Below are positions 25,807 to 33,856 of a stretch of 46,034 nt of DNA, in pieces; position 1 is the first letter of the stretch; every line of letters begins with the position of its first letter. The stretch is from an uncultured Prevotella sp. (GTDB taxonomy: Bacteria > Bacteroidota > Bacteroidia > Bacteroidales > Bacteroidaceae). The stretch covers positions 1 to 46,034 of the forward strand of contig ONLG01000009.1 in assembly GCA_900318625.1 (NCBI GenBank), read 5' to 3'. The translations under genes were made by a program, and so were the position numbers. Under the pieces are notes generated by a model, which did no database searches, was not told where the DNA came from, and worked only from the letters and a program-made list of their open reading frames with translations.

Positions 25807-27168
25807 TTATATTACGCCCAGCTGGTGCAGGAACACCGCCAAGATAGCTGTCGGGCAGACAAACCGAATGAGGAAATAGAACACTCCGAAGAGGCTTCCG
25901 CGCTGGGTGCCCCAGTTGGTGTATTCGTCCTTGACGAGCTTCTTTGGCACATACCAGCCCAGGAACAGGCAGGTGAGGAAGCCTCCGATGGGCAGGAATA
26001 TCTGGCCGGTGACGAAGTCGAAGAGGTCGAACAGCGACTTGTCGCCTATCGACAGCACGTCGAGCTTGCCCAACGAGAGCGAGCAGAACGCGCCTATCAC
26101 ACCACAGCTGAGCGTCACTATCCATGCCGCACGGTTGCGAGTGATGTGCATTTCTTCCTGAAAGAAGGCGGTGCTGACCTCGTGGAGCGAGATGAGCGAC
26201 GTGAGAGCAGCAAGCCCAAGCAGCATGAAGAACATCACGGCAACCATGTATCCCACCACGGGAACACTGCTGAAAGCCTGCTCGAACACGTTGGGCAGGG
26301 TGATGAATATCAGCGACGGGCCGCTGTCAGGGCGCACACCCACCGAGGCGGCAGCCGGGAAAATCATCATTCCGGCAAGTATGGCCACCAGAAAGTCTAT
26401 CACGCTGATCTGGATAGCCGACGATGCCAGATTGGTCTGGCGGCTGAAGTAGCTTGCGTAGGTGCAGATGCAACCCATGGCAATGCTCAGCGAGTAGAAC
26501 GACTGGCCGAGAGCGGCAAGGAAAACATCGCCCGTGAGCTTGGAGAAATCGGGCCGGAACAGGAACAGCAGGCCGTCGGTGGCTCCCGGAAGCATACACG
26601 CTGCCACCACGATAATCAGCAACAGCACGAACAGCAGGGGCATCAGAATCTTTGAAGCACGCTCGATGCCGTTGCGCACGCCGTGGATTATCACGTAGTG
26701 GGCTACTCCCAGTATCACTGCAAGCCACAGAACGGGTCGCCACGGGTTGGCTGAGAACTCCTTGAAGTAGTCTGCAAAGTATTCGGGTCCGCCCTTCATG
26801 GCTCCTGTTGCCGATGCGTAGAGATACTCAAGACACCATCCCGACACCACACCATAGTAGCCGGTGATGAGAAATCCGGTAAGCACACCGAGGTAGCCCA
26901 CCCATTTCCATGCCGTTCCGTTGGACAGCTTGGTGTAGGCTCGGGCCGTGTTCGAGGCGGCATGGCGGCCAATGATGAACTCACAAATCATGCACGGCAG
27001 TCCCAAAAGCAGCACACTGACGATGTATATGCAGATAAATGCGGCTCCACCGTTGTCTCCGGTCATGTAGGAAAAGCGCCAGACGTTACCCAGTCCGACT
27101 GCTCCGCCAGCGGTGGCAAGTATCATTCCCAGCTTGCTTCCGAAGCTGGCTCTCTCTGTTTGCGGCAT
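25807..27168 (-). CDS. Sodium-dependent transporter, NSS/SNF family (first copy)
   Basis: A 453-aa inner-membrane symporter with the LGNVWRFSYMTGDNGG sodium-site segment near residue 25 and SLSIAMGCICTYASYF around 240. It differs from its neighbour at LGNVWRF-S-Y versus -P-Y and through the C-terminal half, so the pair is an old duplication with possibly different substrates. Start taken at ATG 27168 (MPQTERASFG); the frame extends two codons to a TTG. A promoter element lies 24 nt upstream on the same strand. Confidence 0.9.
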   Translation of the reverse strand: MPQTERASFGSKLGMILATAGGAVGLGNVWRFSYMTGDNGGAAFICIYIVSVLLLGLPCMICEFIIGRHAASNTARAYTKLSNGTAWKWVGYLGVLTGFLITGYYGVVSGWCLEYLYASATGAMKGGPEYFADYFKEFSANPWRPVLWLAVILGVAHYVIIHGVRNGIERASKILMPLLFVLLLIIVVAACMLPGATDGLLFLFRPDFSKLTGDVFLAALGQSFYSLSIAMGCICTYASYFSRQTNLASSAIQISVIDFLVAILAGMMIFPAAASVGVRPDSGPSLIFITLPNVFEQAFSSVPVVGYMVAVMFFMLLGLAALTSLISLHEVSTAFFQEEMHITRNRAAWIVTLSCGVIGAFCSLSLGKLDVLSIGDKSLFDLFDFVTGQIFLPIGGFLTCLFLGWYVPKKLVKDEYTNWGTQRGSLFGVFYFLIRFVCPTAILAVFLHQLGVI

Positions 27169-27187
27169 AAACAAATTGCATTTAGTC

Positions 27188-27219
27188 TTTGCAAAAGTAA
27201 GAATAATTATCTATTTTTG
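27188..27219 (+). promoter_or_regulatory. Promoter of the VanZ-like gene
   Basis: TTTG (27188-27191), 20 nt, TATTTTTG (27212-27219). It overlaps the oppositely oriented element at 27192-27199. Confidence 0.75.
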
Positions 27220-27224
27220 CACAA
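27192..27224 (-). promoter_or_regulatory. Probable promoter of the NSS transporter operon
   Basis: On the minus strand TACTTTTG (27199-27192) lies 24 nt before the ATG at 27168; a TTGT at 27224-27221 is a weak -33 candidate. Both divergent promoters use the same 30 bp. Confidence 0.5.
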
Positions 27225-27262
27225 TCAGTAAGCAAAAACACCTGATTTCTTTGTTTTTTGAA

Positions 27263-27685
27263 ATGAAAAACCTTAAAGATTTCACAGCCGCATACGCTTT
27301 TTCCATACTGCTCAACGTGGTAGTATGGATTATTTGCCTCATTCCTGTGCCCGAAACACCGCTCGACAATGTCAGCATGATTGACAAATGGACTCACATA
27401 GTGATGTTCCTCACCATGGCTCTGGTGCTGCTTGTCGAACACATAAGGCACGAAAAAAAGGCAGGGTTGCCTGCCTTGGAACTGCGCTTGAGCAGCATGA
27501 GGTTTCTCTTTTCCTACTGCTGGATCATCCCTTCGGCCATGGGCGGCCTCATAGAGCTGGCCCAAGCCTACCTCACCAACGGTGTGCGAAGCGGCGATTT
27601 CAGGGATTTCCTTGCCGATATGCTCGGTGCAGCAGTGGGAGTAGTTATCGGTATTCCGGTCGTAAGGCTTCTTTCCAGAGCTTGA
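27263..27685 (+). CDS. VanZ-like family membrane protein
   Basis: A 140-aa protein with four hydrophobic segments. The family pattern is DKWTHIVMFLTMALVLL (about residues 37-53, with the conserved K-x-x-H), then IIPSAMGGLIELAQAYLTNGVRSGDFRDFLADMLGAAVG, where E-x-x-Q and R-x-x-D-x-x-D-x-x-x-N/D are the conserved polar positions. VanZ itself gives teicoplanin resistance; most relatives have unknown function. Start at ATG 27263; the open frame upstream runs through promoter sequence. Its 3' end overlaps the convergent CYTH gene by 41 bp. Confidence 0.8.
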   Translation: MKNLKDFTAAYAFSILLNVVVWIICLIPVPETPLDNVSMIDKWTHIVMFLTMALVLLVEHIRHEKKAGLPALELRLSSMRFLFSYCWIIPSAMGGLIELAQAYLTNGVRSGDFRDFLADMLGAAVGVVIGIPVVRLLSRA

Positions 27686-28142
27686 ACGGCTTCATGCGCA
27701 GATAGGTGTTGTAGAACCGGGGATCGCCGGTGACTTCATCTGCAATGAACTCGGGCTTTTCAAACGTTTCCTTCGTGTCGCTGAGCTCCACTTCGGCCAT
27801 CACCAGCCCTTCATTGTCGCCGTGGAACTCGTCAACCTCAAACACATGACCTGCGTAAGGCACCAGATAGCGGTGCTTGTCGACTATTCCATCCTGACAA
27901 AGCTTCAGCAGTTGCAGTGCTTCCTCGTGCGTAATCTCCTTCTCGAACTCGTATCTGCTCAAGCCGCCATCGTGCGAGTGGCCCTTTATAGTAAGGTATC
28001 CGCGGTCGTCGCGCAGCCTCACCCTTACTGTATTGAAAGCGGCCATATACCCTTGACGTATATGGCTGCTCTCGGTAGCAAGCTTCTTCCAGTCCATCTG
28101 CTTGTGGACAAGAAACTTGCGCTCTATCTCCATGCCGCTCAT
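27645..28142 (-). CDS. CYTH-domain protein (triphosphatase/adenylate cyclase class IV-like)
   Basis: A 165-aa protein made of one CYTH domain. The defining EIERKFLV (residues 5-12) is at the N-terminus; RVRLRDDRGYLTIKG, YEFEKEI and AEVELSDTKETF supply the alternating charged residues that bind triphosphate and metal inside the beta tunnel. Family members hydrolyse triphosphates such as tripolyphosphate or ThTP, or make cAMP; a small bacterial enzyme like this is most likely a triphosphatase. It starts 3 nt after the stop of the 47-aa membrane protein gene. Confidence 0.85.
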   Translation of the reverse strand: MSGMEIERKFLVHKQMDWKKLATESSHIRQGYMAAFNTVRVRLRDDRGYLTIKGHSHDGGLSRYEFEKEITHEEALQLLKLCQDGIVDKHRYLVPYAGHVFEVDEFHGDNEGLVMAEVELSDTKETFEKPEFIADEVTGDPRFYNTYLRMKPFKLWKEALRPEYR

Positions 28143-28145
28143 AGC

Positions 28146-28289
28146 TTAGCTGACGATGAACATGGAATAAACTGCGAAGGCCAGCGCGAGCACTACCAGC
28201 ACTCCGAAAATCCAGTTGACAACTTTCTTTCCATCTTCTTCCTGCCGCTTCTGATATGCTGCGCGGCGGGCATTGTTTTTCTTACTCAT
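28146..28289 (-). CDS. Small single-pass membrane protein, 47 aa
   Basis: The ORF reads MSKKNNARRAAYQKRQEE, then DGKKVVNWIFGVLVVL and ALAFAVYSMFIVS. A very basic N-terminus is followed by one 20-residue membrane helix, giving an inside N-terminus by the positive-inside rule. It is 3 nt upstream of the CYTH gene, so they share a message. No named family is recognised; a conserved small membrane protein of this lineage is plausible. Confidence 0.7.
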   Translation of the reverse strand: MSKKNNARRAAYQKRQEEDGKKVVNWIFGVLVVLALAFAVYSMFIVS

Positions 28290-28381
28290 AGCTTTAATAG
28301 TATTTTTAGGTTCTTAAAATCGTTTTTCTATATACTGCTGCCGTGCCTGTCGTGATGCACTACGGCCCCGGCAGGTCGGCC

Positions 28382-29503
28382 TCAGCCCTCGTCAGCCACG
28401 GGGAACTCCATGAGATAAGCCTTTATGAAGCCGTCTATCTTGCCGTCCATCACGCCGTCCACGTCAGAGGTCTGGTAGTTGGTGCGGTGGTCTTTCACCC
28501 TGCGGTCGTCGAAAACGTAGCTGCGTATCTGGCTGCCCCACTCTATCTTCTTCTTCGAAGCTTCGATCTTGGCCTGCGCCTCGAGGCGTTTCTTCATGGC
28601 GCGGTCGTAGAGCTGCGACTTGAGCAGGCGCATGGCGTTGTTTCGATTCTCGAGTTGCTTTCGCGTTTCGGTGTTTTCGATAAGTATCTCTTCCTCTTCG
28701 CCCGTGTCGGGATCAACGTACTGATAGCGCAGGCGCACTCCCGTCTCCACCTTGTTGACGTTCTGTCCGCCGGCACCTCCGCTTCGGAAGAGGTCCCACG
28801 ACACCTTCGACGGGTCGACATACACCTCGATGGTGTCGTCGACGAGCGGCGAGACAAATACCGATGCGAACGAGGTCATGCGCTTGCCCTGTGCGTTGAA
28901 CGGCGAGACGCGCACCAGACGGTGAACGCCGTTCTCGCTCTTCAGGTAGCCGTAGGCATACTCGCCACCCTCAATCTGCATGGTAACGCTCTTTATTCCG
29001 GCCTCGTCGCCGTCCTGAAGGTTGGAAATGGTGACGCGATAGCCATGCGCCTCTGCCCACCGCATATACATACGCATGAGCATCTGGGCCCAGTCCTGGC
29101 TCTCGGTGCCACCGGCTCCCGAGTTGATTTTCAGCACACAGTCCATCGGATCCTCCTTCTGGCGCAGCATATTCATCAGCTCCAGGTCCTCGATAGCTTT
29201 CACGGCATTGCGGTAGTCGGTGTCTACCTCCTCCTCTGTGACCATCTCGTCCTTGTAGAAATCAAAGGCGAGGGCAAGCTCGTCGGTGCAAAGCTTGGCC
29301 TGTTCGTAGCCTTTCAGCCACTTCTCAATGCCCTTGACCTTCTTCATTTGCTCCTGCGCACGCTTCGCGTCATCCCAGAAATCGGGAGCCTGAGTGCGCA
29401 GTTGCTCCTCCTCGAATTCTATTTTCTTTGCATCAATATCAAGGTAACGGTGCAGGTCCTGGCACCGTTGCTGAATGTCTTTGAGTTGTTCGGCAGTTAT
29501 CAT
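28382..29503 (-). CDS. prfB: Peptide chain release factor 2
   Basis: A 373-aa class I release factor for UGA and UAA stops. The stop-codon recognition tripeptide is SPF in VRVSPFNAQGKR (about residue 204), and the catalytic GGQ is in RSGGAGGQNVNKVETGVRL (about 245). Start at ATG 29503 (MITAEQLKD), 1 nt after the stop of the acyl-CoA ligase gene; the frame runs further only to a TTG. At the site where many prfB genes have an in-frame UGA and +1 frameshift (after ...YL), this gene reads CTT GAT without interruption, so autoregulation by frameshifting is absent. Confidence 0.95.
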   Translation of the reverse strand: MITAEQLKDIQQRCQDLHRYLDIDAKKIEFEEEQLRTQAPDFWDDAKRAQEQMKKVKGIEKWLKGYEQAKLCTDELALAFDFYKDEMVTEEEVDTDYRNAVKAIEDLELMNMLRQKEDPMDCVLKINSGAGGTESQDWAQMLMRMYMRWAEAHGYRVTISNLQDGDEAGIKSVTMQIEGGEYAYGYLKSENGVHRLVRVSPFNAQGKRMTSFASVFVSPLVDDTIEVYVDPSKVSWDLFRSGGAGGQNVNKVETGVRLRYQYVDPDTGEEEEILIENTETRKQLENRNNAMRLLKSQLYDRAMKKRLEAQAKIEASKKKIEWGSQIRSYVFDDRRVKDHRTNYQTSDVDGVMDGKIDGFIKAYLMEFPVADEG

Positions 29504-29504
29504 A

Positions 29505-31313
29505 CTACGCTTCGTACATCTTGTCAATAGTGTCCTTGAAGTTCTTGTAGATGACAGAGCGCTTGAGCTTAAGCGTGTTTGTCAGCTCGCCCGACTCCAT
29601 AGAGAAGTGGTGGGCCATAAGGGTGAACTTCTTAATCTTCTCGTAGCTGGCCAGTCCTTGGGTGAGAGTCTCTATGCGTTCGGCCATAAGCTTGTTCACG
29701 CGGCGGTCCTGACACAGCTCTTCGCGGTTGGCATAGCTGACTCCGTTGTCGGCGGCCCACTCCTCAAGTATCTCGAAATCGGGGACGATAAGTGCCGAGA
29801 CAAACTTCCGCTGGTCGGCAACCACACACACCTGCTCTACAAACTTGTCGACAAGCAGCAAGCCCTCAATCATCTGCGGGGCAATGTACTTGCCGTTGGA
29901 GGTCTTGAACAGGTCCTTGATGCGCTCCTTGAGGAACAGCTCGCCGTCCTTCATGTAGCCTGCATCGCCTGTGTGGAAGAAGCCGTCAGCATCGAACGCG
30001 GCGGCATTGGTGGTGTCGCGCTTGTAGTAGCCCTGCGTAATGGTGGGACCCTTGAGCAGTATCTCGTCGTTCTCACCTATCTTTATCTCGATTCCTTCGA
30101 TAGGCCGGCCCACCGAACCGATGGTGTAGCCTTCGTCGAGATGGTCGCACGACACGGTGGCAAGGCTCTCCGTGAGGCCGTAGCCCACCACCATCTTCAG
30201 GCCGATGGAGTGTACGAACTCCTCCACTTCGGGCGAAACATAGGCTCCTGCCGTGGGGAAGATGTTGGGATTGGTCAGTCCGAGCTGCTTGCGCACAAGG
30301 CTGAGCACGGTCTTGTTCATCAACTGATACTCCATCTCCACATTCAGGGGCACGCGCTTAGCCCGCGACAGGTATTCTATATTGCGCTTGCGGCCCACTG
30401 CCAAGGCTCTTTGGAAGAGTTTGCGGCGCATGGGGCTGGCATTGTCTATCTTGGCTTTCACTCCTGCATAGAGCTTTTCCCAGAAGCGCGGCACCGACGA
30501 CATACACGTGGGATGGGTCTGCACCATCGACTCAAGTATCTCTTTAGGATAGGTGTTCACTATCAGCTCGGCTCCCATAGTCAGGCTAAGGTAGGCCCAG
30601 CCGCGCTCGAAGATATGAGTGAAGGGCAGAAAGTTGATTACTTTGTCGTCCTTAGTCACGGGCACACACTTGCCGTTGGCCTCGAAAGCGGCATGGAACT
30701 GCCCGTAGGTGAGCATCACGCCCTTCGAGTCGCCGGTGGTTCCGCTCGTGTAGAGGATGTTGGCAAGGTCGTCGTAGCTGGCCTGAGACCACAGCTCTTC
30801 AACCTGCGACTGGCGCGGAAAGTCCTCGCCCAGCTTTATGAAGTCTTCGAAATAGAGTGCATTGGGGTCGTGGCGGCTGATGCGCACGCTTGAGTCGAAC
30901 ACGATGATACGCTCCAACGAGGGGCACAGAGGGAATATCCTGTGCGCCTTGTCGTACTGTTCCTGCTCGCCTACGAACAGCAGGCGCACCTCGGCATCGC
31001 GCACCATGTGCTGCACTTGCTGCTCGGAGCTGGTGGCATAGAACGGCACGCTGCACAGCCTGATGCCGTAAGCGCCGAAGTCGGTGTAGAGATACTGAAC
31101 GCAGTTTTGGGAAAACACGCCGATGCGCTGCTGTGGTTTCATTCCGAGATTGAGCAAAGCGTTTGACACTTGCTTAACTCGCAGCGAGAATTGGTTCCAT
31201 CCAAGCGAACGCCACTGAAGACTTCCGAAATTGCGGAACGTCAGCACAGGCTTCGAACCGTAGCGCTTGGCTTGCTCATGGATAAGAACCGACAGATGAC
31301 AATTATTCTGCAT
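29505..31313 (-). CDS. Long-chain fatty acid--CoA ligase (AMP-forming)
   Basis: A 602-aa ANL-superfamily enzyme that activates fatty acids as acyl-AMP and then acyl-CoA. Motifs: the phosphate loop YTSGTTGDSKGVMLTY (about 190-205), the VGYGLTES segment (about 365), FHTGDAGYM (about 445) and the catalytic-lysine region LFKTSNGKYIAP (about 465-476). The length and SNGKYIAPQ ending fit FadD15-like enzymes of Bacteroidetes. It has a strong promoter and is followed immediately by prfB. Confidence 0.9.
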   Translation of the reverse strand: MQNNCHLSVLIHEQAKRYGSKPVLTFRNFGSLQWRSLGWNQFSLRVKQVSNALLNLGMKPQQRIGVFSQNCVQYLYTDFGAYGIRLCSVPFYATSSEQQVQHMVRDAEVRLLFVGEQEQYDKAHRIFPLCPSLERIIVFDSSVRISRHDPNALYFEDFIKLGEDFPRQSQVEELWSQASYDDLANILYTSGTTGDSKGVMLTYGQFHAAFEANGKCVPVTKDDKVINFLPFTHIFERGWAYLSLTMGAELIVNTYPKEILESMVQTHPTCMSSVPRFWEKLYAGVKAKIDNASPMRRKLFQRALAVGRKRNIEYLSRAKRVPLNVEMEYQLMNKTVLSLVRKQLGLTNPNIFPTAGAYVSPEVEEFVHSIGLKMVVGYGLTESLATVSCDHLDEGYTIGSVGRPIEGIEIKIGENDEILLKGPTITQGYYKRDTTNAAAFDADGFFHTGDAGYMKDGELFLKERIKDLFKTSNGKYIAPQMIEGLLLVDKFVEQVCVVADQRKFVSALIVPDFEILEEWAADNGVSYANREELCQDRRVNKLMAERIETLTQGLASYEKIKKFTLMAHHFSMESGELTNTLKLKRSVIYKNFKDTIDKMYEA

Positions 31314-31343
31314 AGCCTTTCAGAATTGTAAGATGTAGTACTG

Positions 31344-31375
31344 CAAAGGTAGTGTAATCAAAGGGAAACTCCAAA
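31344..31375 (-). promoter_or_regulatory. Promoter of the acyl-CoA ligase-prfB operon
   Basis: On the minus strand TTTG (31375-31372), 20 nt, TACCTTTG (31351-31344), 30 nt before the ATG. Exact consensus match. Confidence 0.75.
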
Positions 31376-31626
31376 TTTATTTTCGTTTTTAGGACAAACG
31401 GCAGACGACAGGCAATTCTTTCTTTTGTTCACACCCCGACATTGGAGGACTGGCAGCAGTGTTAGTTCTTGGACAAGCCGAGCGGCAGCCTACTTCTACC
31501 ACGCATAATATAAATTAAAGGTAGGAAGTATTCGGCACACTCACCGCCGTAGGCCGACAGCACGTTCTTCTCATATTTCTGCAAATCCTACTTCTGCGAT
31601 TTCTCGAAACAATTCACTACACCAAC
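31376..31626. other. Intergenic stretch without a recognised gene
   Basis: About 250 bp between the acyl-CoA ligase promoter and the end of the 350-aa gene. No convincing open frame or RNA gene is seen. A loose inverted repeat (TACTTCTACC near 31492, GGTAGGAAGTA near 31520) could serve as a terminator for the operon to the right. Confidence 0.4.
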
Positions 31627-32679
31627 TTAATCTCCACTGTCAATCTTCTTCTGGTTGTCGCCTTTATAACGATGGTCAGAGAGCGTAATCTGCGATGAAA
31701 GTTTTCGCTTAACTATAATTGAAGCCTCCCGCTGCTTTGGCCTGCAATAAGAGGAATACAACTCTTCATTTTCAGCACGGAAGGAACGGCTGTCAAATTG
31801 CATCACGGTCCTGGCAGAAGTGTAACTGACGGATATTTGCTTGGAATTTACTTTCTCTAAGCCATACCTCTCCATACGCTCACGTAATCTCATTCTTAAT
31901 TCGGTTATTTGTTCCTCTATCGCAATCTTTTCGTTAAACAGTCTTACCAATTCACGCTCGTATTCATCAAACCAACCTTCTGGGACTGCTTCCTTGGGTG
32001 TGGCTGTTGGCTGTGCCTCTGTTTCAAATACAGTCGCAGCCAGTTTGAAATGTGCTCCCTCATATTCCAGTCCCAGTGAACAGGTGATGAACATAGTGCC
32101 TTTCTGCCCTACAGCCCGTTGACCTAATCGGAGGCCGGCCTGATAGCACGGGTCGGTTATAGGGAAATCATATTGGTGTCCGTGATAAATGAAACTGATG
32201 CGATAGCGAACCTGTCCGGAATATCCTTCGTCAGCATAGACTTCAGCATGTTCGACTCTGATAAGCAGAATGGAATGACTGCCTTGGCGGTAGTCAATTG
32301 GAAGAATGGCTTTTCCATAGTTGTAGAACACATGGCGATGGCTATCGTCCATAAAGCGCTGGAGTAGTTGCGAGGTTATCGCATAATGCTTGCCCATGGA
32401 AGTCATCTTCTGAAAAAACACATTCTCCTGCTGCGCATACGAAGGACAAGGCACTACTCCTTCAAGTCTGACCACGTCGAGCACATTGATGTGCGAAGCC
32501 TGATGGGTGGGTATCTCGCCGGTCGTTGTTTCTTTACTGACGGGGCGAATCCACTTGGCTGCCCCACTCTGGCCTCTTACCACTTTACTTTTCTCACCAT
32601 CCCACAGCACTTCGATACCTGCGACACACCTGCCACCATGTTTATACGAATTTGCCAAACAGATGAAATACTTGTCCAT
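31627..32679 (-). CDS. Uncharacterised protein of a DUF488 operon, with coiled coil and phage-recombination-like C-terminus
   Basis: A 350-aa protein, third gene of the operon. The N-terminal half (MDKYFICLANSYKHGGRCV, and WIRPVSKETTTGEIP, VEGVVPCPSYAQ-type blocks) is beta-rich with FICLANS and RPV features that I associate with a dual OB-fold-like domain; this is from memory. Residues about 235-270 form a coiled coil (EYERELVRLFNEKIAIEEQ, ITELRMRLRERMERYGLE). The following SKQISVSYTSARTVMQFDS, ENEELYSSYCR and EASIIVK resemble the tail found after coiled coils in phage recombination and YqaJ-type nuclease-associated proteins. No nuclease active site is evident. It starts 12 nt after the second DUF488 gene. 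A nucleic-acid-related role is inferred only. Confidence 0.6.
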   Translation of the reverse strand: MDKYFICLANSYKHGGRCVAGIEVLWDGEKSKVVRGQSGAAKWIRPVSKETTTGEIPTHQASHINVLDVVRLEGVVPCPSYAQQENVFFQKMTSMGKHYAITSQLLQRFMDDSHRHVFYNYGKAILPIDYRQGSHSILLIRVEHAEVYADEGYSGQVRYRISFIYHGHQYDFPITDPCYQAGLRLGQRAVGQKGTMFITCSLGLEYEGAHFKLAATVFETEAQPTATPKEAVPEGWFDEYERELVRLFNEKIAIEEQITELRMRLRERMERYGLEKVNSKQISVSYTSARTVMQFDSRSFRAENEELYSSYCRPKQREASIIVKRKLSSQITLSDHRYKGDNQKKIDSGD

Positions 32680-32691
32680 GGTAATGACTTA

Positions 32692-33132
32692 TTACAAGTG
32701 TACAATCGTTACTTCCTCTGCGGAATGATTCTTCATATATTCTGCCAACAGACGTCGGTGACAGTTCTCTGCAGTAGCCTCACTGCAAAGGAAACATGCT
32801 CTGTCAAACTGCCTTATACCATACTTGCGGAGTATGTCCCGGTCTTTGAGCATCGCGGTGTAGATCTCTTCATATTCCTGCCATGTCACTTCCTGTTTAT
32901 GCCATTTGTCAAGCAGTTCTTTAGTGGGTGCAAAGTCAGTAATGTGATCGTAGGGGATATGGCATATTTCCTTCACAAAGAACTCCAAGTCCTTACCCTT
33001 TGCAAACCCCGAGAGCTGGCTACCGTTGCTGATGCGTACATCAACAAGTTGCTTTACCTGATTGTCACGGAGCAGGTTGAAGAATTGCTCGGCACTTTTC
33101 TTAGTAAATCCTACGGTATAGAGTGTAATCAT
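32692..33132 (-). CDS. DUF488-family protein, short form
   Basis: A 146-aa protein. The family features are YTVGFTKKSAEQFFNLL at the N-terminus, LVDVRISNGSQLSGFAKG (about residues 29-46, the DVR motif), WQEYEEIY and the C-terminal FLCSEATAENCHRRLLAEYM with Cys116, Glu118, Cys124, His125 and Arg126. The clustered Cys/His/Arg look like an active site, but no activity is established for the family. It begins 3 nt after the longer DUF488 gene and differs strongly from it, so these are distinct paralogs, not a recent duplication. Confidence 0.85.
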   Translation of the reverse strand: MITLYTVGFTKKSAEQFFNLLRDNQVKQLVDVRISNGSQLSGFAKGKDLEFFVKEICHIPYDHITDFAPTKELLDKWHKQEVTWQEYEEIYTAMLKDRDILRKYGIRQFDRACFLCSEATAENCHRRLLAEYMKNHSAEEVTIVHL

Positions 33133-33135
33133 TGC

Positions 33136-33768
33136 TTAATAAGTTTCTTCTAACTCGTATTGCGGTTTGTAACCAATCTCCTTGTTCTTTAACCGATAGG
33201 CATCACGTCGCTGGTCTTCCGCCGTATAACTTCCAAAGAGCTGGTCAATATCTGCAAGCTTTGGTTTCCTGGAATGGAGATATTCGTCTATCATCTCCTT
33301 TTCCAGTGATTCGTGCGAAGCCAGCTCCCCATCTTTCAAGATGTGCTGCACGTCAAGTCCATTGTCATAGAAATAGCGCGATACCAGCGAAAACCTGTGA
33401 CACTCCAGAGGGTTGGCCTCAGAACACATCAAAGAAATACAAAAGCCCTTCTGCAGTCCATTCATCAATCGCTCAACACCGCGCTTGAATTTGATTGTTC
33501 TGGCTGCCTGCTCAAAATCAACCTGCCCTTCGGTATTCAGGCTGTCTGTCCGACGCGCACCGAACTCTTCTCCGAAATGCAGATATTGAATATCATTCTT
33601 TTTTAGAAACCATTTCAGTGGATCCATATTAAACTGGGGTGTGTATTTGCTGGCAGGCAAACTCCTCACATCCACGATGCAGTTGACATCGTGTCTTTTC
33701 AGCAATTCAAGAAATTCTTCTTGTGACTGACTGGAATGTCCTACACTGTAGAGTCTGAATTTGCCCAT
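33136..33768 (-). CDS. DUF488-family protein, long form
   Basis: A 210-aa protein, first gene of the operon. Motifs: YSVGHSSQSQEEFLELL (residues 7-23), CIVDVRSLPASKYTPQFN (30-47), YLHFGEEFGARR (62-73), and FCISLMCSEANPLECHRFSLVSRYF with Cys115, Glu117, Cys123, His124 and Arg125. About 60 extra C-terminal residues (EYLHSRKPKLADIDQLFGS...) form charged helices missing in the short paralog. Family function is unknown. The S-V-G-H-S start and P-x-S-x-x-P-x-F are the usual DUF488 pattern. The gene has an exact consensus promoter. Confidence 0.88.
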   Translation of the reverse strand: MGKFRLYSVGHSSQSQEEFLELLKRHDVNCIVDVRSLPASKYTPQFNMDPLKWFLKKNDIQYLHFGEEFGARRTDSLNTEGQVDFEQAARTIKFKRGVERLMNGLQKGFCISLMCSEANPLECHRFSLVSRYFYDNGLDVQHILKDGELASHESLEKEMIDEYLHSRKPKLADIDQLFGSYTAEDQRRDAYRLKNKEIGYKPQYELEETY

Positions 33769-33793
33769 AGGAAATATTATATTCTTCCGTTTG

Positions 33794-33824
33794 CAAAGTT
33801 AGGGAAAATATGTCGAAGGGCAAA
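33794..33824 (-). promoter_or_regulatory. Promoter of the DUF488 operon
   Basis: On the minus strand TTTG (33824-33821), 19 nt, TAACTTTG (33801-33794), 25 nt before the ATG at 33768. Exact consensus match; no internal promoter is seen in the three-gene run. Confidence 0.75.
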
Positions 33825-33856
33825 TTTTTATAATCTTTTATGTCTTAGGTGCATGT

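Noticed and set aside
29475-30893. A 472-codon plus-strand open frame
   Set aside because: Antisense shadow of the acyl-CoA ligase gene.
31376-31626. Small RNA or tRNA gene in the gap
   Set aside because: No T-loop-like sequence or cloverleaf pairing was found and no promoter reads into it.
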